Shown here: positions 28,383 through 37,579 of the stretch, one piece after another
Layout: every line of letters starts with the position of its first letter
Position numbering within the stretch: the first letter of the stretch is position 1
Assembly (NCBI RefSeq): GCF_008086615.1
Contig: NZ_RXYB01000001.1
Span: 1-64,000, forward strand
Direction of reading: 5' to 3'
DNA from: Acetobacterium tundrae
GTDB lineage: Bacteria > Bacillota > Clostridia > Eubacteriales > Eubacteriaceae
DNA length: 64,000 nt
Position numbers and translations under genes: made by a program
The notes under the pieces: model-generated
Database searches by the model: none
Told to the model about the DNA's origin: nothing
What the model saw: the letters and a program-made list of their open reading frames with translations, nothing else

Positions 28383-29213
28383 CTATTTATCTTTTTTCTT
28401 TGATTTACCTGAAGATTTTTTCGCGTCTTTAGAGTCTCCGCCGCCGGCTTTTGCTAAATCTTCTTTGGATAGATAGCCCTTAAGTTTGTCTTCAATAAAA
28501 TTAGGATTTGCGCCTTCTTGGAGAAGAATTAAACCTTCGATGATCATTGAATTACGAACGATTTCTTCTTTGCTTTTCATTTTAAGAGTACTTGCGATGG
28601 GAAGCCAAATAAGGTTTGCAGTTGCAATACCATATAGAGTGCAAATAAAGGCGACTGCAATGGATTCGCCTAACCCATCCGGGTTTGAAGACATTTGACC
28701 CAATACATTGATCAGACCCATAACCGTTCCGATAATACCCATGGTAGGTGCATAACCGCCGGCGGCTTCAAAAACCGCTGCCCCTGATTTGTGCCGGTGC
28801 GACATCATCTCAAGATCTGATTCCAGCGCTTCCCTTGTTTTCACCGGATCGAGACCGTCTAGAATGAATTCTAGTCCGCGTTTGGTAAAAGGGTCAATAT
28901 CGGTTTGATCAACAATTTCCTTTTCAAGACTTAAAATCCCTTTTGTTCTCGCTGTTTTTGACATGGCCTTAATTTGTTCAATTAAAGACAGTAGATCATT
29001 CTTATCATTTTTAATAAGAACTTTAAATAGTTTGGGGACGTGTTTTATGTCGGACAAGGGGAAAGACATAACAGTAGCACCAAGCGTTCCGAGGATTACA
29101 ATCATAAACCCGGTTGGTGATAATAAGGATACGATGCTGCCACCTTCAATAAGGAATGCGGCGATAATGGATATCCAGGAAAATACAAAAGCAATGATAT
29201 AACCAATGTTCAA
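28383..29213 (-). CDS. motA: Flagellar stator protein MotA
   Basis: About 276 residues with four membrane segments. GTLGATVMSFPL and the AAGGYAPTMGIIGTVMGLI segment with its conserved prolines are family hallmarks. The C-terminal tail is Lys-rich. The frame is open to TTG 29246, but AAAGGAGG lies seven bases before TTG at 29213, giving the normal N-terminus NIGYIIAFVFSW, so 29213 is preferred. First gene of motA-motB-HD-GYP. No other flagellar genes are in the window. Confidence 0.95.
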   Translation of the reverse strand: MNIGYIIAFVFSWISIIAAFLIEGGSIVSLLSPTGFMIVILGTLGATVMSFPLSDIKHVPKLFKVLIKNDKNDLLSLIEQIKAMSKTARTKGILSLEKEIVDQTDIDPFTKRGLEFILDGLDPVKTREALESDLEMMSHRHKSGAAVFEAAGGYAPTMGIIGTVMGLINVLGQMSSNPDGLGESIAVAFICTLYGIATANLIWLPIASTLKMKSKEEIVRNSMIIEGLILLQEGANPNFIEDKLKGYLSKEDLAKAGGGDSKDAKKSSGKSKKKDK

Positions 29214-29246
29214 AAACTGATCCTCCTTTAAATTTAACAAAGACAA

Positions 29247-29858
29247 TTCATTATGGTCTGTAAAAGATTAAGACCAGTTAAATTAGTTGTTATTAACATA
29301 TTAATCTTCGTCAAATTTGTTTTTTTCTTTAGTGGAAAGTAAATAATATTCAGATGAAAAAGGAACAGTCAATTAATTAAATACGATAAAAAAACAGTAA
29401 TTCCATTGGTTCAAAATCGCTATTAAATATGCGCAAAAGGGACAGTGGAAAAGTAAAATAACTGCTTAAAGCATTCTGAAATTTTATCAATACTATCAGT
29501 TCTCATAATAATCAAAAGCATGGACATTTTCAACGAACATTTACTGGCAAAAAAATAAAAAGCACTGAAAGGATTGGTTTTTATTTTGTCAATAAATTAA
29601 TATTCAATTAGTATGATTTTAGCAAATAATATGCCTAACGTCAAGGAAGAAGAGAATTTAGGAACAAATTAAGGAATAGCTTATATTCATGCTTGTAAGG
29701 AGGATAAAAATATTGTTTAAGTAAAAAATTACAGGGTAAATAAAAGTGCATATAAGTAGTCATAGATTGAAAGCGGTTAAATATAATAAGTGATAAATTA
29801 TCTGAATTTGAAAAAGCAACTAAGTTAATTTATTTATCATAACATTTTTATTGAAACA
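29247..29858. other. Gene-free AT-rich spacer between motA and the hydrogenase-like module
   Basis: Over 600 bases without a convincing ORF on either strand; stop codons are dense in all frames. It holds a small hairpin (TGGTCT 29254-29259 with AGACCA 29271-29276) that would lie in the motA 5' leader, and ends at the promoter of the plus-strand module. I saw no riboswitch, CRISPR or RNA gene motif in it. Confidence 0.6.
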
Positions 29859-29887
29859 TTGACAGTCAATTTTTCTGATGATAATAT
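29859..29887 (+). promoter_or_regulatory. Sigma-A-type promoter of the hydrogen-sensing module
   Basis: TTGACA (29859-29864), 17-base spacer, TATAAT-like TAATAT (29882-29887). The start of transcription would fall about 25 bases before the first ATG. Confidence 0.8.
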
Positions 29888-29920
29888 GAAGTAATTAGAT
29901 TTTTGGAAGAGGAACGTGAG

Positions 29921-30160
29921 ATGAAAACAATAAGAGTTTGTGTTGGCAGTGCTTGTCATGTAAATGGATCTTATAAGGTGGTGCAGGCATTCAATCGACT
30001 GATTGACGAGCAGGGCCTAAAAGAAGAAATTGAATTGGTTGGTTCCTTTTGTATGGGACATTGTGCTGAAGGTGTTTCGGTTGAATATAATGATGTTATT
30101 TATGCTGTTTCAATGAAGAATGTTGAAAAAATTTTTAATCAGATAATAGGAGAGAATTAA
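29921..30160 (+). CDS. Thioredoxin-like [2Fe-2S] ferredoxin domain protein
   Basis: 79 residues, a stand-alone version of the NuoE/HydC C-terminal 2Fe-2S domain. Cys7 and Cys12 (CVGSAC) and Cys44 and Cys48 (CMGHC) show the CX4C...CX3C ligand pattern. It should pass electrons to or from the hydrogenase-like protein encoded immediately downstream (stop and next start abut). ATG at 29921 has GGAAGAGG ahead; the frame reaches an upstream TTG at 29903 that lies within the ribosome site. Confidence 0.9.
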   Translation: MKTIRVCVGSACHVNGSYKVVQAFNRLIDEQGLKEEIELVGSFCMGHCAEGVSVEYNDVIYAVSMKNVEKIFNQIIGEN

Positions 30161-31864
30161 TTGGGTATTATTAATTTTTCTAAAGAAAAATGTCGAAATT
30201 GTTATAAGTGTATTCGAAATTGTCCCATCAAGGCCATAAAACTGAAAGACAAACATGCGCAGATCATAGAAACGATGTGTATCGGATGTGGAAACTGTAT
30301 TAAAATTTGTCCCCATAATGCAAAGGAAATTCAAAGCGATGTTTCAGTTGTCAAACAATGGTTAAAAAATGAAAAAGTGGTATTGAGTTTAGAAGGCGTT
30401 TTTCCGTCAACTTATTATATGGATCATCCCAGACAATATATTGGAGCGCTTAGAGAACTCGGGTTTAGCATTATCGAAGAAACATCGATTGGGGGAGATG
30501 CCGTCGCTAATTCCTATATAAAAGATTATTATAGTAATAATCAGTTTGTCATTGCGTCTTCATGTGCTGCTATCAAAAATCTGATCGAAATATATTATCC
30601 TCAATTTGTTTCCTCTTTGAGTAAACAAGTTTCACCCATGATTGCCCACGGAAAAATTTTAAAAGAAAAATATCCTGATGCAAAGATCGTATATGCGGGA
30701 GCCTGCCTTGCAAAAAAAATGGAGGTTCTTGAAGAAGAAGTAAGTGGAATCATTGATGCCGTGCTGACGTTTGATGAAATTGATGTTTGGATGAAGGAAA
30801 AAAATATCGATGCCACTAAATCAGATGTGGAAGCATTCGATGCCATCGGAACAAACATTGGAAGATTATATTCTCAAATTGGAGGACTTTCAAAAAGTTG
30901 TGTTGAAGATTTAGACGGCAGTCGAAAGATTTTACAAATCGATGGAGTAGCAGACTGTATTCTATTTATGGATGAAATACAAAATTTGGACAAAAAATAT
31001 TGGATCGAAATGAATGCCTGTGAGGAAGGATGTATTAATGGCCCGGGGAATATCCATAGCCGGTTATCCAAATATGAAAAGGTGGAAATGCTGCAAACTT
31101 ATATTGACATGAACAAAAACAAATTATCAGTGGAAAAGATTCCTGAAATCGATACGAAAAGAAGTTTTCATAAGCGTCCGGTTCATCATCTTGGGAAAGT
31201 GCCGGAAGAGGAACTTGAGAAAATTCTGAGACAAATGTCAAAATTCAATAAGCGGGATGAATTGAATTGTGGAACTTGCGGATATGACACCTGTCGAGAC
31301 AAGGCTAGGGCGGTATATTGGAATATGGCAGAAATCGAAATGTGTTTGCCGCTGATATCGAGTCAAAACGAAGCCATTTCGAATATCATTGTCACAACAA
31401 CCCCAAATGCAATTGCGATTCTTGACAAAACTTATCGTATTATTGAATTTAATGGTGCAGCGGAGAAACTGTTTAAAGTTAAAAAGGAAGATGTTTTCCA
31501 TTATAATTTTATGGAAGTTCTGGATTATGATCCATTTAGAAAACTGAATTATGAAAAAAACTGCCTCTATACAGGAAAAGGGATTTATGAACGTGAAAAC
31601 CTGGTCTTTATGGAAATACTGACCTATATACCGAAAGAAGAATTGTATATGGGAATTTTTATTGACATTACCAAACAGGAGCAACGGGAACAGGATTTTC
31701 TAAAAATGCAGGAAGAAACCCTTAGTATGGCACAGCGAGTCATCGACAAACAGATGCGGGTTGCTCACGAGATTGCCGGATTACTGGGGGAAACAACGGC
31801 TGAAACCAAGGTAACCTTGACAAAACTGCAAAAAATTGTGGGAAATCGGGAGGATGAATTTTAA
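30161..31864 (+). CDS. Sensory [FeFe]-hydrogenase-like protein with ferredoxin, 4Fe-4S and PAS domains
   Basis: 567 residues. Two ferredoxin clusters (Cys11-21, Cys40-50) lead into an H-cluster domain. Its three loops are modified: SSCAA (Cys135; Ala136 where catalytic enzymes have the proton-transfer Cys), AGACLAKKME (Cys182) and NACEEGCINGPG (Cys287, Cys291). All four H-cluster cysteines remain. A CGTCGYDTC 4Fe-4S domain (370-395) and a PAS domain (about 405-520) follow, with a helical C-terminus. Ala at the proton site is known from sensory group C hydrogenases such as Thermotoga HydS, so this probably senses H2 or redox state and signals to the PP2C phosphatase encoded next. TTG start with AGGAGA seven bases ahead. 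The stop overlaps the phosphatase ATG by one base. Confidence 0.9.
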   Translation: MGIINFSKEKCRNCYKCIRNCPIKAIKLKDKHAQIIETMCIGCGNCIKICPHNAKEIQSDVSVVKQWLKNEKVVLSLEGVFPSTYYMDHPRQYIGALRELGFSIIEETSIGGDAVANSYIKDYYSNNQFVIASSCAAIKNLIEIYYPQFVSSLSKQVSPMIAHGKILKEKYPDAKIVYAGACLAKKMEVLEEEVSGIIDAVLTFDEIDVWMKEKNIDATKSDVEAFDAIGTNIGRLYSQIGGLSKSCVEDLDGSRKILQIDGVADCILFMDEIQNLDKKYWIEMNACEEGCINGPGNIHSRLSKYEKVEMLQTYIDMNKNKLSVEKIPEIDTKRSFHKRPVHHLGKVPEEELEKILRQMSKFNKRDELNCGTCGYDTCRDKARAVYWNMAEIEMCLPLISSQNEAISNIIVTTTPNAIAILDKTYRIIEFNGAAEKLFKVKKEDVFHYNFMEVLDYDPFRKLNYEKNCLYTGKGIYERENLVFMEILTYIPKEELYMGIFIDITKQEQREQDFLKMQEETLSMAQRVIDKQMRVAHEIAGLLGETTAETKVTLTKLQKIVGNREDEF

Positions 31865-33027
31865 TGTCTTTATTTATGGATATTGCCCATGACAGCGTCA
31901 ATAAAGTTCATGAAGAACTTTGCGGAGACAATGTCGAAATTCGGATTAATGATGAAAGTATCATCGTGGTATTGGCGGATGGTTTAGGGAGCGGGGTTAA
32001 AGCCAATATATTGGCAACAATGACTTCGACCATTACCGCAACGATGCTGGAAGAAAAAATGGGAATTATGGATGTCCTTGAGACATTGGAAGAGACCTTG
32101 CCAAAATGCAAGGTTCGTAATCTTGCTTATTCTACTTTTACTATTGTACAGGTTTTTCGCAATCGGACAGCCTATATTCTTGAGTTTGACAATCCGCCAC
32201 TGATATTCATTCGTGATGGAGAAATTATTGAATTGGATAGAAAACCCATACAATTTCAAGAAAAATCCGTTTTTGAAACGACGATAAAAATTGAAAAAGA
32301 CGATATTTTGGCTTTCTTTAGTGATGGTGTCATTCATGCCGGAATAGGGAATCTTTTAAACTTTGGATGGCAATGGGAGGAAGCGTCAGATTATATATTG
32401 GCACGAACTTATGAAAACAAAAACGCAAAGGAAATTTCCATGGCGCTGATTGATACCTGTTACAACCTTTACGGAGAGGAACCGGGAGATGATACCACAG
32501 CAGTTGTTATTAGAGCTGAAGAGAGAAGTTATCTGACAATATTCTCAGGGCCTCCTCTTGACAAGTCAAAGGATGCTGAAGTCAAGCGATTGCTGGATAA
32601 GGCTCGGGGGAAAAAAATTATCTGCGGAGGAACGGCTGGAAATATTGTGTCGCGGGAATATGGGGAAGAAATTGAAATTGATCTTTCCACCATTTCTGAC
32701 AGAGTTCCACCGGTTGGGTATATGAAAGGTGTGGATTTGGTAACGGAAGGAGTTTTGACGATTAGAGAAACGGTTCACTTACTTAAAGAATATCTGAATA
32801 ACCGATGTGGCCATGAAATATTCGAAGCAAAAAACGGGGCTTCTATGCTGGCAAATTATCTAATTAACAAATGTACGACGATTGATATCATCATGGGAAA
32901 TTCGATTAACCCGGATCATCAAAATCCGGATTTTCCCGAAGAATTGACTACAAAATGGCGGATTACCCAAGAGTTGATTGATTTACTTCGCTGCTTTAAC
33001 AAAGAGGTCAACATCGTATATGTGTAA
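31864..33027 (+). CDS. SpoIIE-type PP2C serine/threonine phosphatase
   Basis: 387 residues. The first 220 are a SpoIIE/PP2C phosphatase domain: CGDNVEI, LADGLGSG, FFSDGV and GDDTTAVVIR carry the metal-binding aspartates. The remaining 165 residues (CGGTAGNIVSREYG onward) form a second domain found with such phosphatases in hydrogenase operons; I cannot name its function. It should dephosphorylate a regulator, such as an anti-sigma antagonist, in response to the hydrogenase-like sensor. Its ATG overlaps the upstream stop (TAATG), implying coupled translation. A terminator follows. Confidence 0.9.
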   Translation: MSLFMDIAHDSVNKVHEELCGDNVEIRINDESIIVVLADGLGSGVKANILATMTSTITATMLEEKMGIMDVLETLEETLPKCKVRNLAYSTFTIVQVFRNRTAYILEFDNPPLIFIRDGEIIELDRKPIQFQEKSVFETTIKIEKDDILAFFSDGVIHAGIGNLLNFGWQWEEASDYILARTYENKNAKEISMALIDTCYNLYGEEPGDDTTAVVIRAEERSYLTIFSGPPLDKSKDAEVKRLLDKARGKKIICGGTAGNIVSREYGEEIEIDLSTISDRVPPVGYMKGVDLVTEGVLTIRETVHLLKEYLNNRCGHEIFEAKNGASMLANYLINKCTTIDIIMGNSINPDHQNPDFPEELTTKWRITQELIDLLRCFNKEVNIVYV

Positions 33028-33045
33028 ATCAGTCAGGTTATAAAT

Positions 33046-33085
33046 AGAAAGAGGCCATCCCTAATAAAGGGATGGCCATCTTTCT
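33046..33085. terminator. Bidirectional terminator
   Basis: GGCCATCCC (33053-33061) and GGGATGGCC (33069-33077) form a perfect 9 bp stem, extended by AGAAAGA/TCTTTCT on either side. It ends the phosphatase operon and could also act on the opposing permease gene. Confidence 0.82.
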
Positions 33086-33160
33086 ATTGTATATGCTTTG
33101 AGGAGAAAAGCTATATTAACTATATACCCTAATATTTATAATCTAACATAAAATAAAAAT

Positions 33161-34504
33161 TTATTTTATTTGTATTTTCTTTTTTAAAACGCCAAAGCGG
33201 TAGTAAGCGTAGCCGGATCCAAAGGCAATCAGGCAAATGCTAAGATATAATCCGAATAGTGGGTTTTGAAGACCGCCAGAGAAAATAATCAAGGAACCAA
33301 TAGATGCGAAAATCGGACAGATAAGTCCTCTAAATAAGCTTTTTATTTCTTTCTTTTTCCATAAAATAAAAACTTTATAATATAAGCCCAGATACAATAG
33401 ATAGCTGGTAACAATGGCGATTTCAGAAATATCAGAATTTGGGAACAATGCGAATTTTTGAGTGAAATAGTGAACGACCAACCAAAAGGCAATGAGGACG
33501 AGGGAAAAGAGTGCTGAATTCACTGGAAAATCGACTTTGGGAGAAATGCGTGCAAGGATAGTTGCTTTTGGAATCATGTTATCCAAACCCAAAGCATACG
33601 GCAGGCGGATCATACCCATGATCAATCCGTTTAAGGTGCCCAAAACAGAAATAAAAACAAACAACATGACGATCTTTGCTCCGCTGGGACCAAAAATCAT
33701 ATTCGCGGCAAAATCCAGATGAGCATCACCCATTTTCATAATGGTGGTGGGTCCGACTAAATTGGAAATGCCAACAAAGTAAATGAGATAGAGGACCAGA
33801 ATGATGAGTGGACTAATTGAAAGAGCTAAAGGAAGGTTGCGCTTGCTGTTCTTTATTTCATAGGCTACTGTTGTGGAGATAATCCATCCGTCAAAAGAAA
33901 AGGCAATTGGAGCGATGGCGCCGAGCCAGCCTGTGGATGATACTTGGGAAAGGGCATCATTAGCAAAGGTGGTGTTTGTTCCGCCAAATATTAGACCGAC
34001 AATCCCAATGACAATGAGGGGGAGAAGTTTAATAATCATGGCAATACTTTGAAACCCTCCGCCGATTTTAGCTGAAAGGATGTTTATGATATAAAAAACA
34101 AAAAAACAGCAAATTCCCAACAGAATTTGAATTTCCAGAGTTTGGTTCACATTAAACAGAATACAAAAATAGATGCCGGATACCCAGATTAAAATGGCTG
34201 TGATAGTTGGCAGATAAATAAAAGTCTGGAACCAACCATAGGCACAGCCCATACTCGGGCTGATAAATTCTTTAGCATAGGTAAGGATCCCTCCGGGAAG
34301 ATCTGTTCTCGCTGCCAGTTCGGCAATGGTCAAACACCCAAATACGATACTGATCGCAGCGACAACAAAGATGAGAATTCCCAAAAAAACATTTCCATTG
34401 GTGGCAATAAGAATATTATCACTTTTAAAAAAGATACCTGATCCAACGACGATCCCAACGATAAGAGCTATTGCAGTGAATAAGTTATATCCTGATCGTT
34501 TCAT
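33161..34504 (-). CDS. APC-family amino acid permease
   Basis: 447 residues with about twelve membrane segments. The start, MKRSGYNLFTAIALIVGIVVGSGIFF in total, contains the GxGI motif that binds the amino-acid backbone in APC transporters. It resembles LAT/SteT-type exchangers, so serine, threonine or other neutral amino acids are possible. The ATG at 34504 has GGAGG five bases ahead; the frame continues upstream into the end of upp without a site. It is separated from upp by 28 bases on the same strand and may be co-transcribed. Confidence 0.88.
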   Translation of the reverse strand: MKRSGYNLFTAIALIVGIVVGSGIFFKSDNILIATNGNVFLGILIFVVAAISIVFGCLTIAELAARTDLPGGILTYAKEFISPSMGCAYGWFQTFIYLPTITAILIWVSGIYFCILFNVNQTLEIQILLGICCFFVFYIINILSAKIGGGFQSIAMIIKLLPLIVIGIVGLIFGGTNTTFANDALSQVSSTGWLGAIAPIAFSFDGWIISTTVAYEIKNSKRNLPLALSISPLIILVLYLIYFVGISNLVGPTTIMKMGDAHLDFAANMIFGPSGAKIVMLFVFISVLGTLNGLIMGMIRLPYALGLDNMIPKATILARISPKVDFPVNSALFSLVLIAFWLVVHYFTQKFALFPNSDISEIAIVTSYLLYLGLYYKVFILWKKKEIKSLFRGLICPIFASIGSLIIFSGGLQNPLFGLYLSICLIAFGSGYAYYRFGVLKKKIQIK

Positions 34505-34532
34505 GGTAGCCTCCAATTTAATAAATTGAGTG

Positions 34533-35162
34533 TTATTTTGTTCCGAAAAGCCGATCTCCGGCATCACCTAAACCAGGAACAATATAGGAATGTTCATTGA
34601 GGTGATCATCGATGGCAGCGCAGAAAATCGGTATCTCCGGATAAGCGGTTGTTACGGCTTTAATTCCCTCGGGACAGGCAAGAATATGAACAACTTTGAT
34701 ATTCTTACAATTGGCTTCTTTTAAAAGTCGAATGGTGTGGATGACAGAGACACCGGTAGCAAGCATGGGATCGACGATAATCGCTTCTCTCTCCGCAATA
34801 TCAGACGGGAGTTTCTTATAGTACTCAACCGCCTGTAGGGTTTCAGGGTCTCGATAAAGCCCGATATGGCCAATTTTTGCTTTGGGAATAATATTAGTGA
34901 ATCCTTCGACCATCCCCAGTCCCGCCCGCAAAATGGGAACAATAACGACATCCTTTTCAGCTAGAACTTTTTGTGTTGTTTGGCATATGGGGGTTTCAAT
35001 GTCAATATCTTTCAATGGAAAGTTTTTAGTCACTTCCCAAGCCATGAGGCTGGATAGTTCTTTGACTAATTCCCTGAATTCTCGGGAAGAGGTTTCTATC
35101 TTTCGAAGGTGGGTTAATTTGTGTGTGATGAGTGGATGATCCACGACAGTTACATTTTGCAT
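34533..35162 (-). CDS. upp: Uracil phosphoribosyltransferase
   Basis: 209 residues, the standard length. VDPMLATGVS is the PRPP-binding loop, VPILRAGLGMV and GLYRDPETLQ are family segments, and VPGLGDAGDRLFGTK is the uracil-binding C-terminus. It salvages uracil to UMP. Two adjacent ATGs exist (35165 and 35162); GGAG lies six bases before the second, which also fits family N-termini better. Confidence 0.97.
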   Translation of the reverse strand: MQNVTVVDHPLITHKLTHLRKIETSSREFRELVKELSSLMAWEVTKNFPLKDIDIETPICQTTQKVLAEKDVVIVPILRAGLGMVEGFTNIIPKAKIGHIGLYRDPETLQAVEYYKKLPSDIAEREAIIVDPMLATGVSVIHTIRLLKEANCKNIKVVHILACPEGIKAVTTAYPEIPIFCAAIDDHLNEHSYIVPGLGDAGDRLFGTK

Positions 35163-35242
35163 CATTATCTCCTTTTATTTGTTGTTAGAATAATAATACG
35201 ATAAATAACTCAATAATTCTACAAAATTTTAAGAATTATTTG

Positions 35243-35270
35243 TTGACAGTTAGAAAATAAGCGTTAAAAT
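35243..35270 (+). promoter_or_regulatory. Promoter of the glutaredoxin gene
   Basis: TTGACA (35243-35248), 16-base spacer, TAAAAT (35265-35270), about 60 bases before the glutaredoxin ATG. Confidence 0.65.
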
Positions 35271-35329
35271 GAATGAATGTAGAGAAAAACGAACTAAGAA
35301 CAAACTATGAGAGTTGGAAAGGATGACCG

Positions 35330-35584
35330 ATGAAAAAGGAAATTAAGTTATACACTTGGGCACACTGTCCGTATTGCAATGGGGCAAAAAAACTTCTGGA
35401 TGATAAGGGGCTAAAATATACCGATACTGATATTTATAATGATGACAAAACCCGGCGACAATTACAGGAACAAACGAATCATTATACGGTACCTTTTATC
35501 TTTATTGGCGAGACTTTTATCGGAGGTTTTTCAGAACTTAAAGAAATTGATTTTAGTGGAAAACTAGATGAATTATTACAGTAA
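35330..35584 (+). CDS. Glutaredoxin (GrxC-like)
   Basis: 84 residues with the CPYC redox motif near residue 13 (AHCPYCNGAKK), the TVPFIFIGETFIGG cis-proline and glycine segment, and the size of bacterial Grx3. It reduces disulfides or mixed thiols; in clostridia lacking glutathione the physiological thiol is uncertain. AAAGGA precedes the ATG. A PC4-like gene follows after 14 bases and shares its terminator. Confidence 0.93.
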   Translation: MKKEIKLYTWAHCPYCNGAKKLLDDKGLKYTDTDIYNDDKTRRQLQEQTNHYTVPFIFIGETFIGGFSELKEIDFSGKLDELLQ

Positions 35585-35598
35585 AAAGTGAGGACGAG

Positions 35599-35823
35599 AT
35601 GGCAGCAGCAATTACTTTTAAAGTTGTAGAAGAAATAGGTGTTTTAAGCGAATTGCCGAATGGGTGGCAAAAAGAATTAAACTTGGTTAGTTGGAACGAA
35701 CGTGATCCAAAATACGATCTGAGAGATTGGAATGCGGATCATGAGAAAATGCGAAAAGGGATCACATTGACAGCGGATGAGCTGGTACAATTACGTGATA
35801 TTCTTAATGGGCTAGAGCTTTAA
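35599..35823 (+). CDS. YdbC/PC4-like single-stranded nucleic acid-binding protein
   Basis: 74 residues matching the YdbC branch of the PC4 fold: EEIGVLSELPNGWQKELNLVSW, here 22 residues split as EEIGVLSELP then NGWQKELNLVSW, followed by YDLRDWNADHEKMRKGITLT. Members bind single-stranded DNA or RNA; the cellular role in Firmicutes is not settled. It lies 14 bases after the glutaredoxin gene and ends at a terminator. Confidence 0.88.
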   Translation: MAAAITFKVVEEIGVLSELPNGWQKELNLVSWNERDPKYDLRDWNADHEKMRKGITLTADELVQLRDILNGLEL

Positions 35824-35834
35824 AAATAAAAAAA

Positions 35835-35868
35835 AACGTACCTCGGTTTAGTGAGATGCGTTTTTTTT
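35835..35868. terminator. Terminator between the PC4-like gene and mogA
   Basis: AACGTACCTC pairs with GAGATGCGTT (one mismatch) and is followed by eight T's on the plus strand; A-runs on the other flank make it usable for mogA on the minus strand too. Confidence 0.8.
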
Positions 35869-35875
35869 ATACAGA

Positions 35876-36379
35876 TTATTTGATCGGTTCACCGCAATCA
35901 GCGGAACCGGAACTCAACAGCATTTCCAAGCCATGGTCAAGTGCAGGTAAAATGGCTTCGAGGTTTTCTTTAACAGCTTTCGGGCTGCCAGGAAGATTGA
36001 TAATGAGTGTTCTTTTCCGGATCCCAGCGGTTGCTCTGCTTAACATCGCCTTTGGTGTTATTTGTAGGCTATAATATCGCATTGCTTCTGGAATGCCTGG
36101 GGCCATTCGATCACATACGGCTGCTGTAGCTTCCGGTGTCCAGTCTCGTTGGGAAAATCCCGTACCGCCGGTGGTTAGAATTAAATCCAGATTATCCGCA
36201 TCAACCCAGGCAATCAGAGATTCTTTGATGGTGTCGACATCATCAGGGAGTATCGTCGTTTTTACGACATCATAATTCCCCACTGATTCCAGCATCGTTT
36301 GAATTAAAGGGCCGCTTTTATCTTCTCGTTGACCTTGGGAGCCTTTATCGCTTAAGGTCATTATTCCTGTTCGATACAT
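35876..36379 (-). CDS. mogA: Molybdopterin adenylyltransferase (MogA/MoaB family)
   Basis: 167 residues. GIMTLSDKGSQGQREDKSG at the N-terminus, LILTTGGTGFSQRDWTPEA with the TTGGTG phosphate loop and INLPGSPKAVKENL are standard for MogA, which adenylates molybdopterin before metal insertion. The ATG at 36379 follows AAGGAG; an upstream in-frame ATG at 36415 lacks a site. It is transcribed away from moaA and moaC, which are 240 bases upstream on the other strand. Confidence 0.9.
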   Translation of the reverse strand: MYRTGIMTLSDKGSQGQREDKSGPLIQTMLESVGNYDVVKTTILPDDVDTIKESLIAWVDADNLDLILTTGGTGFSQRDWTPEATAAVCDRMAPGIPEAMRYYSLQITPKAMLSRATAGIRKRTLIINLPGSPKAVKENLEAILPALDHGLEMLLSSGSADCGEPIK

Positions 36380-36617
36380 TATTTTCTCCTTAAATATTAA
36401 ATGTGAAAAATTCACACTTTAAAAGATTTTCTCCTACAGTATAACAATTTTTAATGAATAATTAAAGAGCGTAATTCAGGTTGTTTTTTTAAAGAAAAAT
36501 CGTTAGAATAGAAACAACAGAAAAATATGTTGAAAAACTAAGAATCAGGGTTATGTTATTGAAAAGCTAAGAGACAGAAAAACCCTTAGAAGACACAGGG
36601 GAGAAAGCAGGAAACTG

Positions 36618-37577
36618 ATGAAGGATCATTACGGTAGAAAAATTAATTACATGCGTCTCTCCATAACAGATTTGTGTAATTTGCGATGTGTGTACTGTAT
36701 GCCGGAAGAGGGGGTTGAGAAACACGCTCATACTAAGAACCTATCTTTTGAAGAAATGCTCGACCTAATAAAAGCTGGCGTTGCGTTAGGCATTGACAAG
36801 GTTCGGTTGACTGGCGGGGAACCATTGGTTCGGCATGGTATTGTGGACCTGGTCCGAGAGATTGGCATGATTCCAGAAATAAAAGATTTAACGATGACAA
36901 CGAATGGTATTTTATTGCCAAAATATGCAAAAGAATTAAAAAAAGCGGGATTAACACGAGTGAATATCAGTTTAGATACCTTTGATCCGGATAAATATCA
37001 TCAAATAACGCGCTGGGGGCATATTGAAGATGTACTGGCAGGAATTGAAGCGGCAAAGGAAGTGGGAATGCATCCCATAAAAATCAACACCGTTCTTATT
37101 AAGGGCTTTAATGATGATGAAATCGGTTCCTTTGTTAACTTTACAAAAGATCATGAAGTGGATATTCGCTTCATTGAGCTGATGCCGTTGGGAGAATCAA
37201 TCGGTTTTGCTGAAAATAAATACCTGTCAAATGATGAGGTTTTAAGACAAGTGCCAGAACTGCAGTCAGTTATTGAACTGGACAAATCAGGGCCAGCCAT
37301 ATATTATCGGCTGCCTGGGGCAAAAGGAAAAGTCGGTCTGATTAATCCAATTAGCAAACATTTCTGTAAAGAATGCAATCGCATTCGGGTTACCTCCGAC
37401 GGCAAAATTAAACCCTGTCTTCATTCGGACTTCGAAATTGATATCGTAGCCCTTCGAAAAGAAGGCAAGAGCTATGAAGAGATAGTGAAACAGGCCGTTG
37501 GCGAAAAACCGGAACAACATCATATTGATGAAAATGAAAAACAATTATTGAGAAATATGAATGAAATTGGAGGTTGA
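36618..37577 (+). CDS. moaA: GTP 3',8-cyclase (molybdenum cofactor, radical SAM)
   Basis: 319 residues. The radical SAM motif is CNLRCVYC near residue 20; the second [4Fe-4S] cluster that binds GTP uses [18 protein letters not shown] in the C-terminal part. RLTGGEPL contacts SAM. It starts molybdenum cofactor synthesis, and moaC follows at once. The C-terminal double Gly (EIGG), important in MoaA, is present. No Moco riboswitch was recognised in the 200 bases upstream. Confidence 0.96.
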   Translation: MKDHYGRKINYMRLSITDLCNLRCVYCMPEEGVEKHAHTKNLSFEEMLDLIKAGVALGIDKVRLTGGEPLVRHGIVDLVREIGMIPEIKDLTMTTNGILLPKYAKELKKAGLTRVNISLDTFDPDKYHQITRWGHIEDVLAGIEAAKEVGMHPIKINTVLIKGFNDDEIGSFVNFTKDHEVDIRFIELMPLGESIGFAENKYLSNDEVLRQVPELQSVIELDKSGPAIYYRLPGAKGKVGLINPISKHFCKECNRIRVTSDGKIKPCLHSDFEIDIVALRKEGKSYEEIVKQAVGEKPEQHHIDENEKQLLRNMNEIGG

Positions 37578-37579
37578 AT

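Noticed and set aside
26446-29300. c-di-GMP riboswitch near the HD-GYP and mot genes
   Set aside because: No GEMM-type core sequence was found in the spacers on either strand.
36420-36617. Molybdenum-cofactor riboswitch before moaA
   Set aside because: The region is AT-rich with no recognisable Moco RNA helices.
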